Under the pieces are notes generated by a model. The model saw only the letters and a list, made by a program, of their open reading frames with translations, was not told the DNA's origin and ran no database searches. A stretch of 42,524 nucleotides of DNA from positions 5,124 to 47,647 of the forward strand of contig DCDC01000059.1 in NCBI GenBank assembly GCA_002316225.1, given 5' to 3'. Positions 30,912 through 39,286 of the stretch are shown one piece after another. The first letter of the stretch is position 1. Each line of letters starts with the position of its first letter. This stretch comes from Firmicutes bacterium UBA1065 (lineage in GTDB: Bacteria > Bacillota > Clostridia > Tissierellales > Sedimentibacteraceae). A program made the position numbers and the translations under genes.

Positions 30912-31875
30912 TTTTTACACCTCTCTTTTCATGCTCAATTAAATCTTCAGCAATTTCTTCTATTTTTCTAAGTCTGTGATTTACACCTGATTTGCCCAGG
31001 GGTGGGTCCAACATTTGACCCAGTTCCTTTAAACTTGCATTGCTGTGTTTAAGTCTTAAATACGCCAGTTCCCTCAAATTATCCGGAAGCTGGTCTATAA
31101 CCTTATACTTTTTTAATATTTTGATATTGTTTATCTGCCTCATTGAAGTATCAACAATTTTGTCCAGATTTGCAGTTTCACAATTTATCACTCTGTTTAT
31201 TTGGTTTCTGGTTTCCTTTACAGCCCTTATGTTTTCAAAATCCAGGACAGCCATGTTCGCTCCCATGAGGGCCAATAAATCTGAAATTTGTTCGCTTTCT
31301 TTTATATAGGTAACATAATTGTTTTTTCTGTAAATACTTTTGCCGATTATTCCATAAGTTTTCAATATGTTCTGTATCGTCTTGCTCTGGTCTTCCTTAT
31401 TGCTGACAAATTCGGCATGGTAAGACTTCTCAGGGTTGCTTATTGAGCCGGAGCCCATGAAGGACCCTTTTATGTAGGCTCTCTTGCAAATGTCGGTCTC
31501 TATAAATTCTTCAGGCACCTTGTAGTTGAAATTCATTATATTTATATCATTGTCCTCAATCATCCGGGTTTCTTTAAGGAATTGCCTGGTTATGTTTTCA
31601 TCAATTTTAATAATGTAATTGTTTTGTTTTTTCAAGCGGTTGCTTTTGGAAACACTCACCGCTGCATTTATATTGTGGGCGATTTTCAGAACTTTGAATA
31701 TTCGTCTTGCAACCGCTGCATTTTCCGTCAAAAACTCAAATTCCACCCGGTTGAGCCCCTTAATCGTTATATAGCCAAGGGTTCTTACGAATGCCGCTGC
31801 TTCAGCTCTGGCACTTTGCTCATCCCCTATTTCGGTTCTGGACAATTCATCTTTTACTTTAGAAGAAAAGGTCAT
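30880..31875 (-). CDS. whiA: Sporulation/cell-division regulator WhiA
   Basis: WhiA is a DNA-binding protein linked to cell division and, in actinomycetes, to sporulation. The 331-residue protein begins MTFSSKVKDELSRTE and has the LAGLIDADG-like N-terminal half (about 1-230, without catalytic acids), then a C-terminal helix-turn-helix (LAYLRLKHSNASLKELGQML... NHRLRKIEEIAE). Length is normal. It starts 8 bases after the Nudix gene and overlaps HPr by 32 bases. In most Firmicutes rapZ and yvcK lie just upstream; here neither does. Confidence 0.95.
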   Translation of the reverse strand: MTFSSKVKDELSRTEIGDEQSARAEAAAFVRTLGYITIKGLNRVEFEFLTENAAVARRIFKVLKIAHNINAAVSVSKSNRLKKQNNYIIKIDENITRQFLKETRMIEDNDINIMNFNYKVPEEFIETDICKRAYIKGSFMGSGSISNPEKSYHAEFVSNKEDQSKTIQNILKTYGIIGKSIYRKNNYVTYIKESEQISDLLALMGANMAVLDFENIRAVKETRNQINRVINCETANLDKIVDTSMRQINNIKILKKYKVIDQLPDNLRELAYLRLKHSNASLKELGQMLDPPLGKSGVNHRLRKIEEIAEDLIEHEKRGVKSEITKSSVKK

Positions 31876-31883
31876 GGCATCAC

Positions 31884-32309
31884 CTATTTATATGAGTGGA
31901 ATCTGATATCATCTACGGCTTTCTTGATGATTCTTCTTTCATCTTCATAGCGGGCAATGGTCAATGATTTTTCAAAGGGCAGAAACTTTGCATCCACAAA
32001 GCCTTCATTTTTCTGGGCAGTGCAGTTCATGTTTTTTGCCATCATCAAATACCAGTGAACTTCTTTTCTTATATGCACTTTGTCAAGGCTGCAGGTACGA
32101 CTGAATTCATAGCTAATTTTACCCAGGTATTTTATAGGAATAACCTTTGCTTTCGTTTCTTCGTATACTTCACGCAAAGCAGTATCTTTTAAAGACTCGT
32201 TTTCTTCGACTCTTCCTTTTGGCAGCACCCAATCTCCGTTAAACTTCTTTAACATCAAAATGCTGTTCTTAAAAAAAACTATACCTCCTGCGCTAATTTC
32301 ATTTATCAT
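31884..32309 (-). CDS. Nudix hydrolase (YvcI-like position)
   Basis: This 141-residue Nudix protein has the Nudix box G-x5-E-x7-REVYEE (GRVEENESLKDTALREVYEE), with a Lys where the last Gly of the consensus usually stands. It should cleave a nucleoside-diphosphate-linked substrate using divalent metal. It starts after AAAGGCGG and ends 8 bases before whiA, so the two are co-transcribed. Bacillus places yvcI (Nudix) at the start of the rapZ-yvcK-whiA-crh cluster, so an YvcI-type identity is plausible but not proven. Confidence 0.85.
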   Translation of the reverse strand: MINEISAGGIVFFKNSILMLKKFNGDWVLPKGRVEENESLKDTALREVYEETKAKVIPIKYLGKISYEFSRTCSLDKVHIRKEVHWYLMMAKNMNCTAQKNEGFVDAKFLPFEKSLTIARYEDERRIIKKAVDDIRFHSYK

Positions 32310-32339
32310 ACTTTACCGCCTTTTAATATTGTAGTCTTA

Positions 32340-32367
32340 ATAATACCACAATACTAAAAAAAATCAA
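32340..32367 (-). promoter_or_regulatory. Promoter for the Nudix-whiA-HPr run
   Basis: On the minus strand TTGATT (32362-32367) and TATTAT (32340-32345) are 16 bases apart, and the -10 has the TGn extension. It sits in the T-tract just past the hairpin ending the RlmL-type gene. Confidence 0.55.
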
Positions 32368-32391
32368 ACTAAATTTGCACAATTTTAGTTT
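32366..32391 (-). terminator. AT-rich terminator after the RlmL-type gene
   Basis: Arms AAACTAAA (32366-32373) and TTTAGTTT (32384-32391) pair, and on the minus strand a GATTTTTTTT tract follows. It lies 53 bases past the gene stop and overlaps the next promoter's -35. Confidence 0.6.
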
Positions 32392-32444
32392 ACAATAAAA
32401 ATATATATATTTCAATGCTTTTTTGTTAATTAGCGGGACATTCA

Positions 32445-33590
32445 TTAGTTTTCCGGCATCTTTTCCCCATAATACTGGTAGTAGTCAACTCTCATGTCCC
32501 CGTTGAAGAGTTTTCTCTTCCTGTCTGCCTTTCTGCCGAATTCCCTTTCAAAGTTAATGGAAGATGTAATTACATAAACGGACCAGGTTTTGTCCCTGCC
32601 GAATACCTCTCCCAACTTTTTATGTATTTTCTTAATCTCTTCTTCATCACCTATTCTTTCCGCATAGGGCGGATTGGTTATCAGGACTCCGTATGGGCAC
32701 ATGGGTCTTTCAATATGCCTTACATCCTTTACAAAAAACTCTATACAGTCATCAACCCCTGCTTCAATTGCATTTTCTTTTGCTATTCTTATTGCCTTTT
32801 CGCTTATATCGGAAGCATATATTTTTATTTCGGAATCAAAATCGATTTTTTTTCTTGCCTCAATCTTTGCTTCTTTCCAATATTCCTCTTTGACCAAGGG
32901 CCATTCCATGGAAGCAAAACTTCTATTAAGCCCGGGAGCAATATTTCTTCCTATCAGGGCTGCTTCTATGGGAATTGTCCCTGACCCGCACATGGGGTCA
33001 TAGAGTACCCTTTTCTTATTCCAATAGCTTAGCTTTACCAAAGCAGCAGCCATAGTTTCCTTTAGAGGAGCTTCCATGGAATTTTCCCTGTAGCCTCTTT
33101 TAAAGAGACCTTCCCTTGCTCCGGTCGTATCCATGGAAATTGTAGCAATATCTTTATGAATTGAAACCAGAACGGTAAATTCAGCCCCTGTCTCTGGCAT
33201 CCAGTCCGTATCATAATATTCGCATAACTTCTTGGAAATTGCCTTCTTGACCATCCTCTGGCAGTCAGGGGTGCTGTAGAGCTTTGATTTGACGGATCTT
33301 CCCTTTACTGTGAAAATTCCGTCCCGGCTAATCCATTTTTCCCATGGAAGGTCATAGGTCCTGTCAAAGAGTTCTTCAAAGCTAAGGGCTTCAAATTGTC
33401 CCATGACCAGCATCACCCTGTCGGCACACCGCAGGTTTATGTTCGTTTTGCATATATCCCGTATTTCACCGTCAAAATACAGCCAGCCGTTGTCTGTTAA
33501 TATATTTTCATAACCTAAGTCTGTCAATTCTCTTTTTACCACTGCTTCAAGGCCGAAGGCCGATGTGGCAGCCAATCTTATTTTCTCCAT
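32445..33590 (-). CDS. THUMP-domain RNA methyltransferase, RlmL/YpsC type
   Basis: This enzyme probably methylates guanine N2 in 23S rRNA. The start is the ATG at 33590, with AAAGGAAA ahead; a longer frame to 33623 lacks one. The 381-residue protein has an N-terminal THUMP domain (about 40-150), then a class I methyltransferase with motif I DPMCGSGTIPIEAA and the catalytic NPPY (ITNPPYAERIG). The RlmK half found in E. coli RlmL is absent, as usual in Firmicutes. Its stop precedes the Nudix promoter, so it is the last gene of the upstream block. Confidence 0.92.
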   Translation of the reverse strand: MEKIRLAATSAFGLEAVVKRELTDLGYENILTDNGWLYFDGEIRDICKTNINLRCADRVMLVMGQFEALSFEELFDRTYDLPWEKWISRDGIFTVKGRSVKSKLYSTPDCQRMVKKAISKKLCEYYDTDWMPETGAEFTVLVSIHKDIATISMDTTGAREGLFKRGYRENSMEAPLKETMAAALVKLSYWNKKRVLYDPMCGSGTIPIEAALIGRNIAPGLNRSFASMEWPLVKEEYWKEAKIEARKKIDFDSEIKIYASDISEKAIRIAKENAIEAGVDDCIEFFVKDVRHIERPMCPYGVLITNPPYAERIGDEEEIKKIHKKLGEVFGRDKTWSVYVITSSINFEREFGRKADRKRKLFNGDMRVDYYQYYGEKMPEN

Positions 33591-33622
33591 ATGTTTCCTT
33601 TCTAATAATATATGTAGCTTCA

Positions 33623-33705
33623 TGTCATCCTGAGCGAAGCCTTGTCATCCTGAGCGAAGCGAAGGATCTCATGGGATTCTTCGGGCCATAGCCCTCAGAA
33701 TGACA
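33623..33705. repeat. Dispersed palindromic repeat, copy D (one full plus a partial)
   Basis: A partial unit TGTCATCCTGAGCGAAGC (33623-33640) is followed by a full 63-base unit (33643-33705). That unit runs TGTCATCC, GCGAAGGATCTCATGGG, then TTCTTCGGGCC and ends CTCAGAATGACA. This is the most complete copy and shows internal arms that could fold into a hairpin. It sits between the sigma-54 activator and the RlmL-type gene. Confidence 0.88.
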
Positions 33706-33733
33706 GTTTGTGAGTTATTCATGACAATAACAA

Positions 33734-35137
33734 CTAATCTTTAATACCGTATTTTTCCATCTTGTAATACAGGGTGGCTCTTGGGATTTTTAGTATCTTT
33801 GCTGCCTCTGACTTGTTATAATTTACTTCTTCCAGGATTTTTTTGATTATTCTTTTTTCTATCTGGCCCAAATAATCTTCCAGTCCGGTGCTTCCCTTTA
33901 ATTCGTTTAAATTAATAAGCTTGTTCATTTCATCTACTTCGATTTTTTGCATGTAAGAAGGAAGGAATTCCTTCTTGATTTTATTTTCTCCCCTTTGGGA
34001 TGCAATTACTGCGGACCTTTGTATTACATTTCTCAGCTCTCTTACGTTTCCTTCCCATTTGTACTCTAAGAATATACTCTGTATATCATCGGGGATTTCC
34101 ACTATGCTTATACGCTGCTCCATGCAGAATTCCTGCAAAAACCTGTTTGCCAAAAGGATAATGTCCCCCTTCCTTTCCCTTAATGGAGGTATGTTGACCT
34201 GAAAGATGTCAAGCCTGTAATACAGGTCCTTTCTGAACTTGCCTTCATTTATGAGTTCCCTAATATCCTTATTGGTAGCGGATATTATTCTAACATCTAT
34301 TTTCTTTGGTTTATTTCCTCCTATCCGGGTTACCACCCCATCCTCCAAAACTCTTAAAAGTTTTGGCTGAAGCTCTAAGGGCAGGTCTGCTATTTCGTCC
34401 AGGAATATTGTTCCCCCTTCGGCTTCTTCAAACTTTCCCTTTTTCCCTTCTGTTTTTGCCCCGGTGAAAGCGCCGGCTTCGTACCCGAAAATTTCACTTT
34501 CAAACAACTCCCTGGGTATGGCGCTGCAGTTTATTGGGATGAATTTTCCCTTCCTGCCGCTTTCGTAATGGATTGCTTTTGCAAACAATTCTTTTCCCGT
34601 ACCGCTTTCTCCCTTAAGCAAAATATTTAAAGGGGTTTTGGATATATTTTTGCACAAATTGATTATTTCTATGAAAGCAGTATTGTTGCTGATAATTCTC
34701 GAAAAGTATGATTCTCCGGCAGAATATTTCTTCGAATATTCGTTTTCAAGCTTTAAAAGATTCATCCTGGTTTTATTGAGGAGTTCACTTAATCTTACGA
34801 TTTCCGTAATATCCCTGTCTCTTGCCAGGGCACCGATCATCTTCCTCTCCCTGTCGTAGAGGGGAACGGCACTGGAAACGACAAAACTGTTTTCCCTCGG
34901 ACTGTTGTAAATATTATTAAAGGACGTCCGGCTGTCCAATACCCTCAGCAAGATGGCATTGGGAAAAAATTCAACCAGGTCCTTGTCTATTATATCACTC
35001 TTTTTCAGATTGAAATATTCCTCTGCTGTTGAGTTGAAAAATATAACCTTGCCGTAATTGTCAACTATGGTTATGGCATCAGGAATATTATCAAGTATGT
35101 ATTCAAATTTTTCTCTGCCGTTATTAGCAAAATCCAT
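33734..35137 (-). CDS. Sigma-54-dependent activator with PAS domain
   Basis: This 467-residue regulator opens sigma-54 promoters using ATP. Order: a PAS sensor (about 10-115), a short coiled linker, the AAA+ domain with Walker A GESGTGKE (176-183) and GAFTGA (222-227), and a C-terminal Fis-type helix-turn-helix (about 432-465, NKSEAAKILKIPRATLYYKM). There is no N-terminal receiver domain, so it is controlled through the PAS domain. Its ATG is one base after the methyltransferase stop, so they are co-transcribed. No sigma-54 promoter (TGGCAC-N5-TTGC) is visible in the window, so its targets are elsewhere. Confidence 0.93.
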   Translation of the reverse strand: MDFANNGREKFEYILDNIPDAITIVDNYGKVIFFNSTAEEYFNLKKSDIIDKDLVEFFPNAILLRVLDSRTSFNNIYNSPRENSFVVSSAVPLYDRERKMIGALARDRDITEIVRLSELLNKTRMNLLKLENEYSKKYSAGESYFSRIISNNTAFIEIINLCKNISKTPLNILLKGESGTGKELFAKAIHYESGRKGKFIPINCSAIPRELFESEIFGYEAGAFTGAKTEGKKGKFEEAEGGTIFLDEIADLPLELQPKLLRVLEDGVVTRIGGNKPKKIDVRIISATNKDIRELINEGKFRKDLYYRLDIFQVNIPPLRERKGDIILLANRFLQEFCMEQRISIVEIPDDIQSIFLEYKWEGNVRELRNVIQRSAVIASQRGENKIKKEFLPSYMQKIEVDEMNKLINLNELKGSTGLEDYLGQIEKRIIKKILEEVNYNKSEAAKILKIPRATLYYKMEKYGIKD

Positions 35138-35138
35138 T

Positions 35139-36290
35139 TTAATCTTCCTTAATCTTATTGTAATAGCTTTCGATAAACAAATCCCTTAGGTTCCAAAACT
35201 TTTTAAATTCCTCGTATTCGCTTTTTGCTGTTTTGGTATCCTTATCAGCCTTTACCGCCCTTATGAGTATGTTTTTGGGGGTGTGCTCCATTGATATGAA
35301 TTCCGTCAATTGTACCTTATAACCCCTAGATTCCAAAAATAAGCCTCTCAATGAGTCTGTAACCAGTGAAGACAGTCTCTCCTTAATAAGGCCGTGTTTT
35401 AGCATGGGATTTAAGCTTTTATTTTCTATTTTATCAAAAAATTCATGCTGGCAGCAGGGTACGGACAAAATAATATCGGACTTCCAGCCAATTGCCTTTA
35501 CCAGGGCTGCATCCGTGGCTGTATCGCATGCATGAAGGGTCACTACCATATTGACCTTGTTCTTGTATTCAAAATCTCGTATGTCTCCGTGCAGGAATTC
35601 AAGATTTTCATAATTTAGCTCTTGGGCTGTTTCATTGCAAAAATCAATTACATCTTTTTTTAAATCAAGGCCCGTGATTTTTACCTTTATTTTTCTTATA
35701 TTGTAAAAATAATGATAGAGGGCAAAGGTAAGATAGGCTTTACCGCATCCGAAATCTATAATGGTAAAACCATCCCTTATTTCTTTTCCTGCCAGGGAAT
35801 CATCCACAATTTCCAAAAATTTATTGATTTGTTTGAATTTATCGTACTTTTTGGCATAGACCTTCCCGTCCTTGTTCATGACACCCAAAGTAATCAGAAA
35901 GTCACAAGACTGATATTCACTTATCATGTATTGTTTTTCCTTGTCATGGGCCTCTATTTTCAATTTTTTTGTTGGATTCTTCCGGTTAATTTTTATGCTG
36001 CCCTTCTTGCTAACCAAAATTTGATAATCAGCATCCCCGGTAAAAAAGTTTATGTTCCGGTATTCATTCACAAACTCAAGAAAGGCATCATAAGCATCCT
36101 CATAGGTTAAGTTTTCGTGAAATACCTGGGTATCCGTAAACTTCTCAAGCTGGAGGAAGTTGTTGCCTTTTAGTATAATCGGTCTCGCGCTTATTTTCTT
36201 GTACTGGGACTTAACCCTCGGGCTGGTAAAAACACCGTATATAAACTTGTTTTCTCTTAAAATGTCTTTTATAATTTCTTCAATATTCAA
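35139..36290 (-). CDS. SAM-dependent methyltransferase, Methyltransf_32-like
   Basis: This 383-residue protein has an N-terminal domain of about 170 residues with no clear match to a known family, then a methyltransferase domain with motif I DFGCGKAYLTFAL and the characteristic LHACDTATD, which suggests the Methyltransf_32 family (relatives of METTL25/GSTCD in eukaryotes). A Cys-Cys-His segment (SVPCCQHEFF) follows, also typical. The function of the bacterial members is not known; RNA is one plausible target. It lies one base ahead of the sigma-54 activator and 134 bases after glnS, with a repeat copy between. Confidence 0.85.
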   Translation of the reverse strand: MNIEEIIKDILRENKFIYGVFTSPRVKSQYKKISARPIILKGNNFLQLEKFTDTQVFHENLTYEDAYDAFLEFVNEYRNINFFTGDADYQILVSKKGSIKINRKNPTKKLKIEAHDKEKQYMISEYQSCDFLITLGVMNKDGKVYAKKYDKFKQINKFLEIVDDSLAGKEIRDGFTIIDFGCGKAYLTFALYHYFYNIRKIKVKITGLDLKKDVIDFCNETAQELNYENLEFLHGDIRDFEYKNKVNMVVTLHACDTATDAALVKAIGWKSDIILSVPCCQHEFFDKIENKSLNPMLKHGLIKERLSSLVTDSLRGLFLESRGYKVQLTEFISMEHTPKNILIRAVKADKDTKTAKSEYEEFKKFWNLRDLFIESYYNKIKED

Positions 36291-36333
36291 AGCTACTCCT
36301 TAGAAATATGGGAACGATAAATTTCGAAATAAT

Positions 36334-36396
36334 TGTCATCCTGAGCAACAGCGAAGGATCATATGTGATTCTTCGGGCCTTAGCCCTCAGAATGAT
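36334..36396. repeat. Dispersed palindromic repeat, copy E
   Basis: This unit starts TGTCATCCTGAGCAACAGCG and continues GAAGGATCATATGTG, TTCTTCGGGCCTTAGCC, ending CTCAGAATGAT, a decayed form of the usual end. It sits between glnS and the methyltransferase gene. A following AAAAGAACCGTCCCC (36406-36420) resembles another short clostridial repeat end. Confidence 0.82.
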
Positions 36397-36424
36397 CGAA
36401 TCGAAAAGAACCGTCCCCATAAAA

Positions 36425-38101
36425 TTATTTATAGCTGCTTTTTAAGGGTACTATCCTGTTAAATACCAAATTATCCTCACTTGTATCCCTGTCTATTATG
36501 AAATACCCGTGTCTTAAGAACTGGAACCTGTCTCCGATCTTGCATTCTTTCATTGAAGGGTCAACCTTGCAGTTCTTTAATACAATTTTGGAATTTGGAT
36601 TTAATTTTTCCAGGAAGTTGCTTTTGTCGTAATCCTCATCTTCCATCATGTAGTCATAAAGTCTTACTTCCGCATCTATGCAATGTTTTGCCGAAATCCA
36701 ATGGAGGGTTCCTTTTACCTTTCTGCCGGTAAAGCCCGATCCGCTCTTTGTTTCTGGATCGTAGGTACAGTGAACTTCAGTGACTCTTCCTTCTGAATCT
36801 TTTACGAAATCGACACATTTTACAAAATAAGCATTTCTCAGCCTCACTTCGTTGCCTGGGTAGAGCCTGAAATATTTCTTCGGAGGAATTTCCATGAAAT
36901 CCTCCCTTTCAATGTATAACTCCCTGGTGAAAGGAATCATACGAGTACCCATGTTCGGATTATCGGGGTTGATTTCCGTCTCAACATATTCTGTCTTATC
37001 TTCGGGATAATTTATTATTATTAGCTTTATCGGGTCTAAAACAGCCATTGTTCTGGGTGCCTTGGGTCCCAGATCATCCCTGATGGCAAATTCAAGCATA
37101 GCAATGTCAACCACGCTTTGGGCCTTTGAAACCCCTATTGCTTCACAGAAATTATATATGGACTCGGGAGTGTAGCCCCTTCTTCTGAGTGCCGCAATGG
37201 TAGGCATACGAGGATCGTCCCAGCCGTCTACATATCCTTCTTCAACCATTTGCTTCAGGTATCTCTTGCCCATCATGGTCTTTGTCAAAAATAGTTTGGC
37301 AAATTCGATTTGTTTTGGAGGAGCCTCCTTAAAATCGTCCAAATTGCTCAACACCCAGTCGTAGAAGGGCCTGTGGTCTTCAAATTCCAAGGTGCAAATG
37401 GAATGGGTAATGCCCTCTATGGCATCTTCTATGGGATGGGCAAAGTCATACATGGGATAAATGCACCATTCATCCCCCGTGTTGTGGTGGGTTTCATGGA
37501 GAATTCGGAAAATAACAGGATCACGCATGTTGATGTTGGGGCTTGCCATATCGATTTTAGCCCTTAAAACTTTTTCTCCGTCCTTAAATTCACCCTTCCT
37601 CATTCTTTCAAACAAGTCCAAGTTTTCTTCCACAGACCTGTTTCTGTAGGGGCTTTCCTTGCCGGGCTCAGTCAATGTCCCCCTGTATTCCCGTATTTCA
37701 TCCGCAGATAAATCATCCACAAATGCTAAGCCCTTCTTTATCAGTTCAACCGCATAATCATACATTTTCCCGAAATAATCCGATGCATAGAAAATTCTTT
37801 CTTCCCAGTCGGGACAAAGCCATTTGACATCCTCGATTATTGAATCAACATATGTATCGTCTTCCTTGGTTGGATTGGTATCATCAAATCTTAAATTGAA
37901 CAGACCATTATATTTTTTTGCCAATCCGTAATTCAGACATATGGACTTGGCATGGCCTACATGCAGATAGCCGTTAGGCTCCGGAGGAAATCTTGTATGT
38001 ACCCTGTTCCCATATGTGCCTTTTTCCAGATCCTCGTTAATTATCTTTTGGATAAAATTAACCGATTCTCTGTTTTCTTTTTCGTTGTAATTTTCACTCA
38101 T
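36425..38101 (-). CDS. glnS: Glutaminyl-tRNA synthetase
   Basis: GlnRS charges tRNA-Gln directly. The 558-residue class I enzyme has the HIGH motif as HVGH (47-50) inside FPPEPNGYLHVGH, the GWDDPRMPT stretch, and a C-terminal anticodon-binding beta-barrel. The KMSKS-equivalent reads MMGKR (near 37262-37276) where GlnRS normally has MSKR, a Ser-to-Gly change. Many Firmicutes lack GlnRS and make Gln-tRNA by transamidation, so its presence suggests past transfer. It starts with AGGAGG, under a promoter with TTGAAA and TATAAT 17 bases apart. Confidence 0.95.
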   Translation of the reverse strand: MSENYNEKENRESVNFIQKIINEDLEKGTYGNRVHTRFPPEPNGYLHVGHAKSICLNYGLAKKYNGLFNLRFDDTNPTKEDDTYVDSIIEDVKWLCPDWEERIFYASDYFGKMYDYAVELIKKGLAFVDDLSADEIREYRGTLTEPGKESPYRNRSVEENLDLFERMRKGEFKDGEKVLRAKIDMASPNINMRDPVIFRILHETHHNTGDEWCIYPMYDFAHPIEDAIEGITHSICTLEFEDHRPFYDWVLSNLDDFKEAPPKQIEFAKLFLTKTMMGKRYLKQMVEEGYVDGWDDPRMPTIAALRRRGYTPESIYNFCEAIGVSKAQSVVDIAMLEFAIRDDLGPKAPRTMAVLDPIKLIIINYPEDKTEYVETEINPDNPNMGTRMIPFTRELYIEREDFMEIPPKKYFRLYPGNEVRLRNAYFVKCVDFVKDSEGRVTEVHCTYDPETKSGSGFTGRKVKGTLHWISAKHCIDAEVRLYDYMMEDEDYDKSNFLEKLNPNSKIVLKNCKVDPSMKECKIGDRFQFLRHGYFIIDRDTSEDNLVFNRIVPLKSSYK

Positions 38102-38170
38102 TTTTCCCTCCTGTATCTAGTTCTTCATCCATGGTAATAAGCCTGGTAAATTATACCCTGTCAATATGTA

Positions 38171-38199
38171 ATTATAATTAATAAACAGGTGTATTTCAA
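38171..38199 (-). promoter_or_regulatory. Promoter for glnS
   Basis: On the minus strand TTGAAA (38194-38199) and TATAAT (38171-38176) are exactly 17 bases apart, about 70 bases before the glnS start. A second TATAAT (38150-38155) lies in the leader without a good -35. Confidence 0.65.
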
Positions 38200-38220
38200 G
38201 CAATTTATTCCATGTATTCA

Positions 38221-38243
38221 AATAAAGGACGGCAGTGCCGTCC
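38221..38243 (-). terminator. Terminator after hbd
   Basis: A perfect 7-bp stem GGACGGC (38227-38233) / GCCGTCC (38237-38243) with a 3-base loop is followed by TTTATT on the minus strand, 25 bases past the hbd stop. Confidence 0.8.
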
Positions 38244-38268
38244 CTCCTATTGAGTCAATATTTATATA

Positions 38269-39123
38269 CTATTTGCTGTAATTGTAGAATCCCTTGCCGG
38301 TTTTTCTTCCAAGCAGGTTAGCCCTTACCATTTTGCGGAGCAAGGTGTGGGGCCTGTATTTAGGATCTCCGAATTCATTATAGAGAACTTCCATAATTGC
38401 AAGACAAACATCAAGGCCTATCAAGTCTCCCAATTCTAAGGGGCCCATGGGATGGTTTGCGCCTAATTTCATAGCCGTATCGATTTCTTCCGCAGAGGCA
38501 ACCCCATCAGCCAAAATACCTACAGCTTCATTAATCATGGGAATCAAGATCCTGTTTACTACAAAACCGGGTGCTTCCTCAACACTAACTGGAGTCTTCC
38601 CTATTTTTTGAGCCAATTCAAATACTGCTGCATGAACTTCGTCATCAGTGAGCTTACCCTTGATTATTTCAACCAATTTCATGACAGGAACAGGATTAAA
38701 GAAATGCAATCCTATTACCCTGCCTGGGTTTTTAACTTTTGAAGCGATTTCAGTTATTGACAAGGATGATGTGTTTGTTGATAATATTGCTCCTTCCTTG
38801 GCAACAGCTTCGATATCGGCAAACATCAGGTGTTTTGTTTCCATGTCTTCGGCAACTGCTTCAATGAATAAATCCGCATCGGCACAGTCTTCATAAGCGG
38901 TAGTTTTTGTTATATTTGCCATTGTTTCATCCATCCTGGCCTGTTCCATTTTGCCTTTGGCAACTAATTTTTCAAGGCCCTTGCCGATGGTTGCTTCCAA
39001 AGTATCATATGTATTCCCCGGCCTGCCCTTCACTATAACCGGATATCCGGCCTGGGCAAATGTTTGTACAATGCCTTTAGCCATTGTGCCCGTTCCGACT
39101 ACACAAATCTTTTTAATTTCCAT
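38269..39123 (-). CDS. hbd: 3-hydroxybutyryl-CoA dehydrogenase
   Basis: Hbd interconverts acetoacetyl-CoA and 3-hydroxybutyryl-CoA in butyrate-type fermentation. The 284-residue protein has a cofactor motif GTGTMA (about residues 10-15), Ser/Asn/His catalytic region GLHFFNPVPVMKLVEI, and the C-terminal domain NRILIPMINEAVGIL with a normal ending GRKTGKGFYNYSK. AGGAGG precedes the ATG. It is a single-gene unit here; crotonase, thiolase and acyl-CoA dehydrogenase, which often accompany it, are not in the window. A 23-base tandem repeat covers its promoter. Confidence 0.95.
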   Translation of the reverse strand: MEIKKICVVGTGTMAKGIVQTFAQAGYPVIVKGRPGNTYDTLEATIGKGLEKLVAKGKMEQARMDETMANITKTTAYEDCADADLFIEAVAEDMETKHLMFADIEAVAKEGAILSTNTSSLSITEIASKVKNPGRVIGLHFFNPVPVMKLVEIIKGKLTDDEVHAAVFELAQKIGKTPVSVEEAPGFVVNRILIPMINEAVGILADGVASAEEIDTAMKLGANHPMGPLELGDLIGLDVCLAIMEVLYNEFGDPKYRPHTLLRKMVRANLLGRKTGKGFYNYSK

Positions 39124-39149
39124 ATTTTCCTCCTAAATTTTTACTTTGC

Positions 39150-39211
39150 CTTGGTCATTTTATATCATTATACTTGGTCATATTATATCATTATATATGA
39201 AAATAAATCAA
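39150..39211 (-). promoter_or_regulatory. hbd promoter within a 23-base tandem repeat
   Basis: Two copies of a 23-base unit starting CTTGGTCAT and ending CATTATA (39150-39172 and 39173-39195) differ at one base. On the minus strand each repeat gives a TATAAT. TTGATT (39206-39211) and the TATAAT at 39182-39187 are 18 bases apart, forming a promoter about 60 bases before hbd. The duplication may add a second start or a regulator site. Confidence 0.6.
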
Positions 39212-39286
39212 GGGAATTTATAAAGGATTTGATAAAAGTTTAACATAATAAATGAACCTAATTTGTATATACTAAACTAAGGTGAA

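Noticed and set aside
10786..36396. The dispersed repeat as a CRISPR array or insertion sequence
   Set aside because: Copies are scattered singly with no regular spacers, no cas genes and no transposase.
38102..38268. T-box leader upstream of glnS
   Set aside because: I see a promoter and a short leader but no T-box sequence or long specifier stem.
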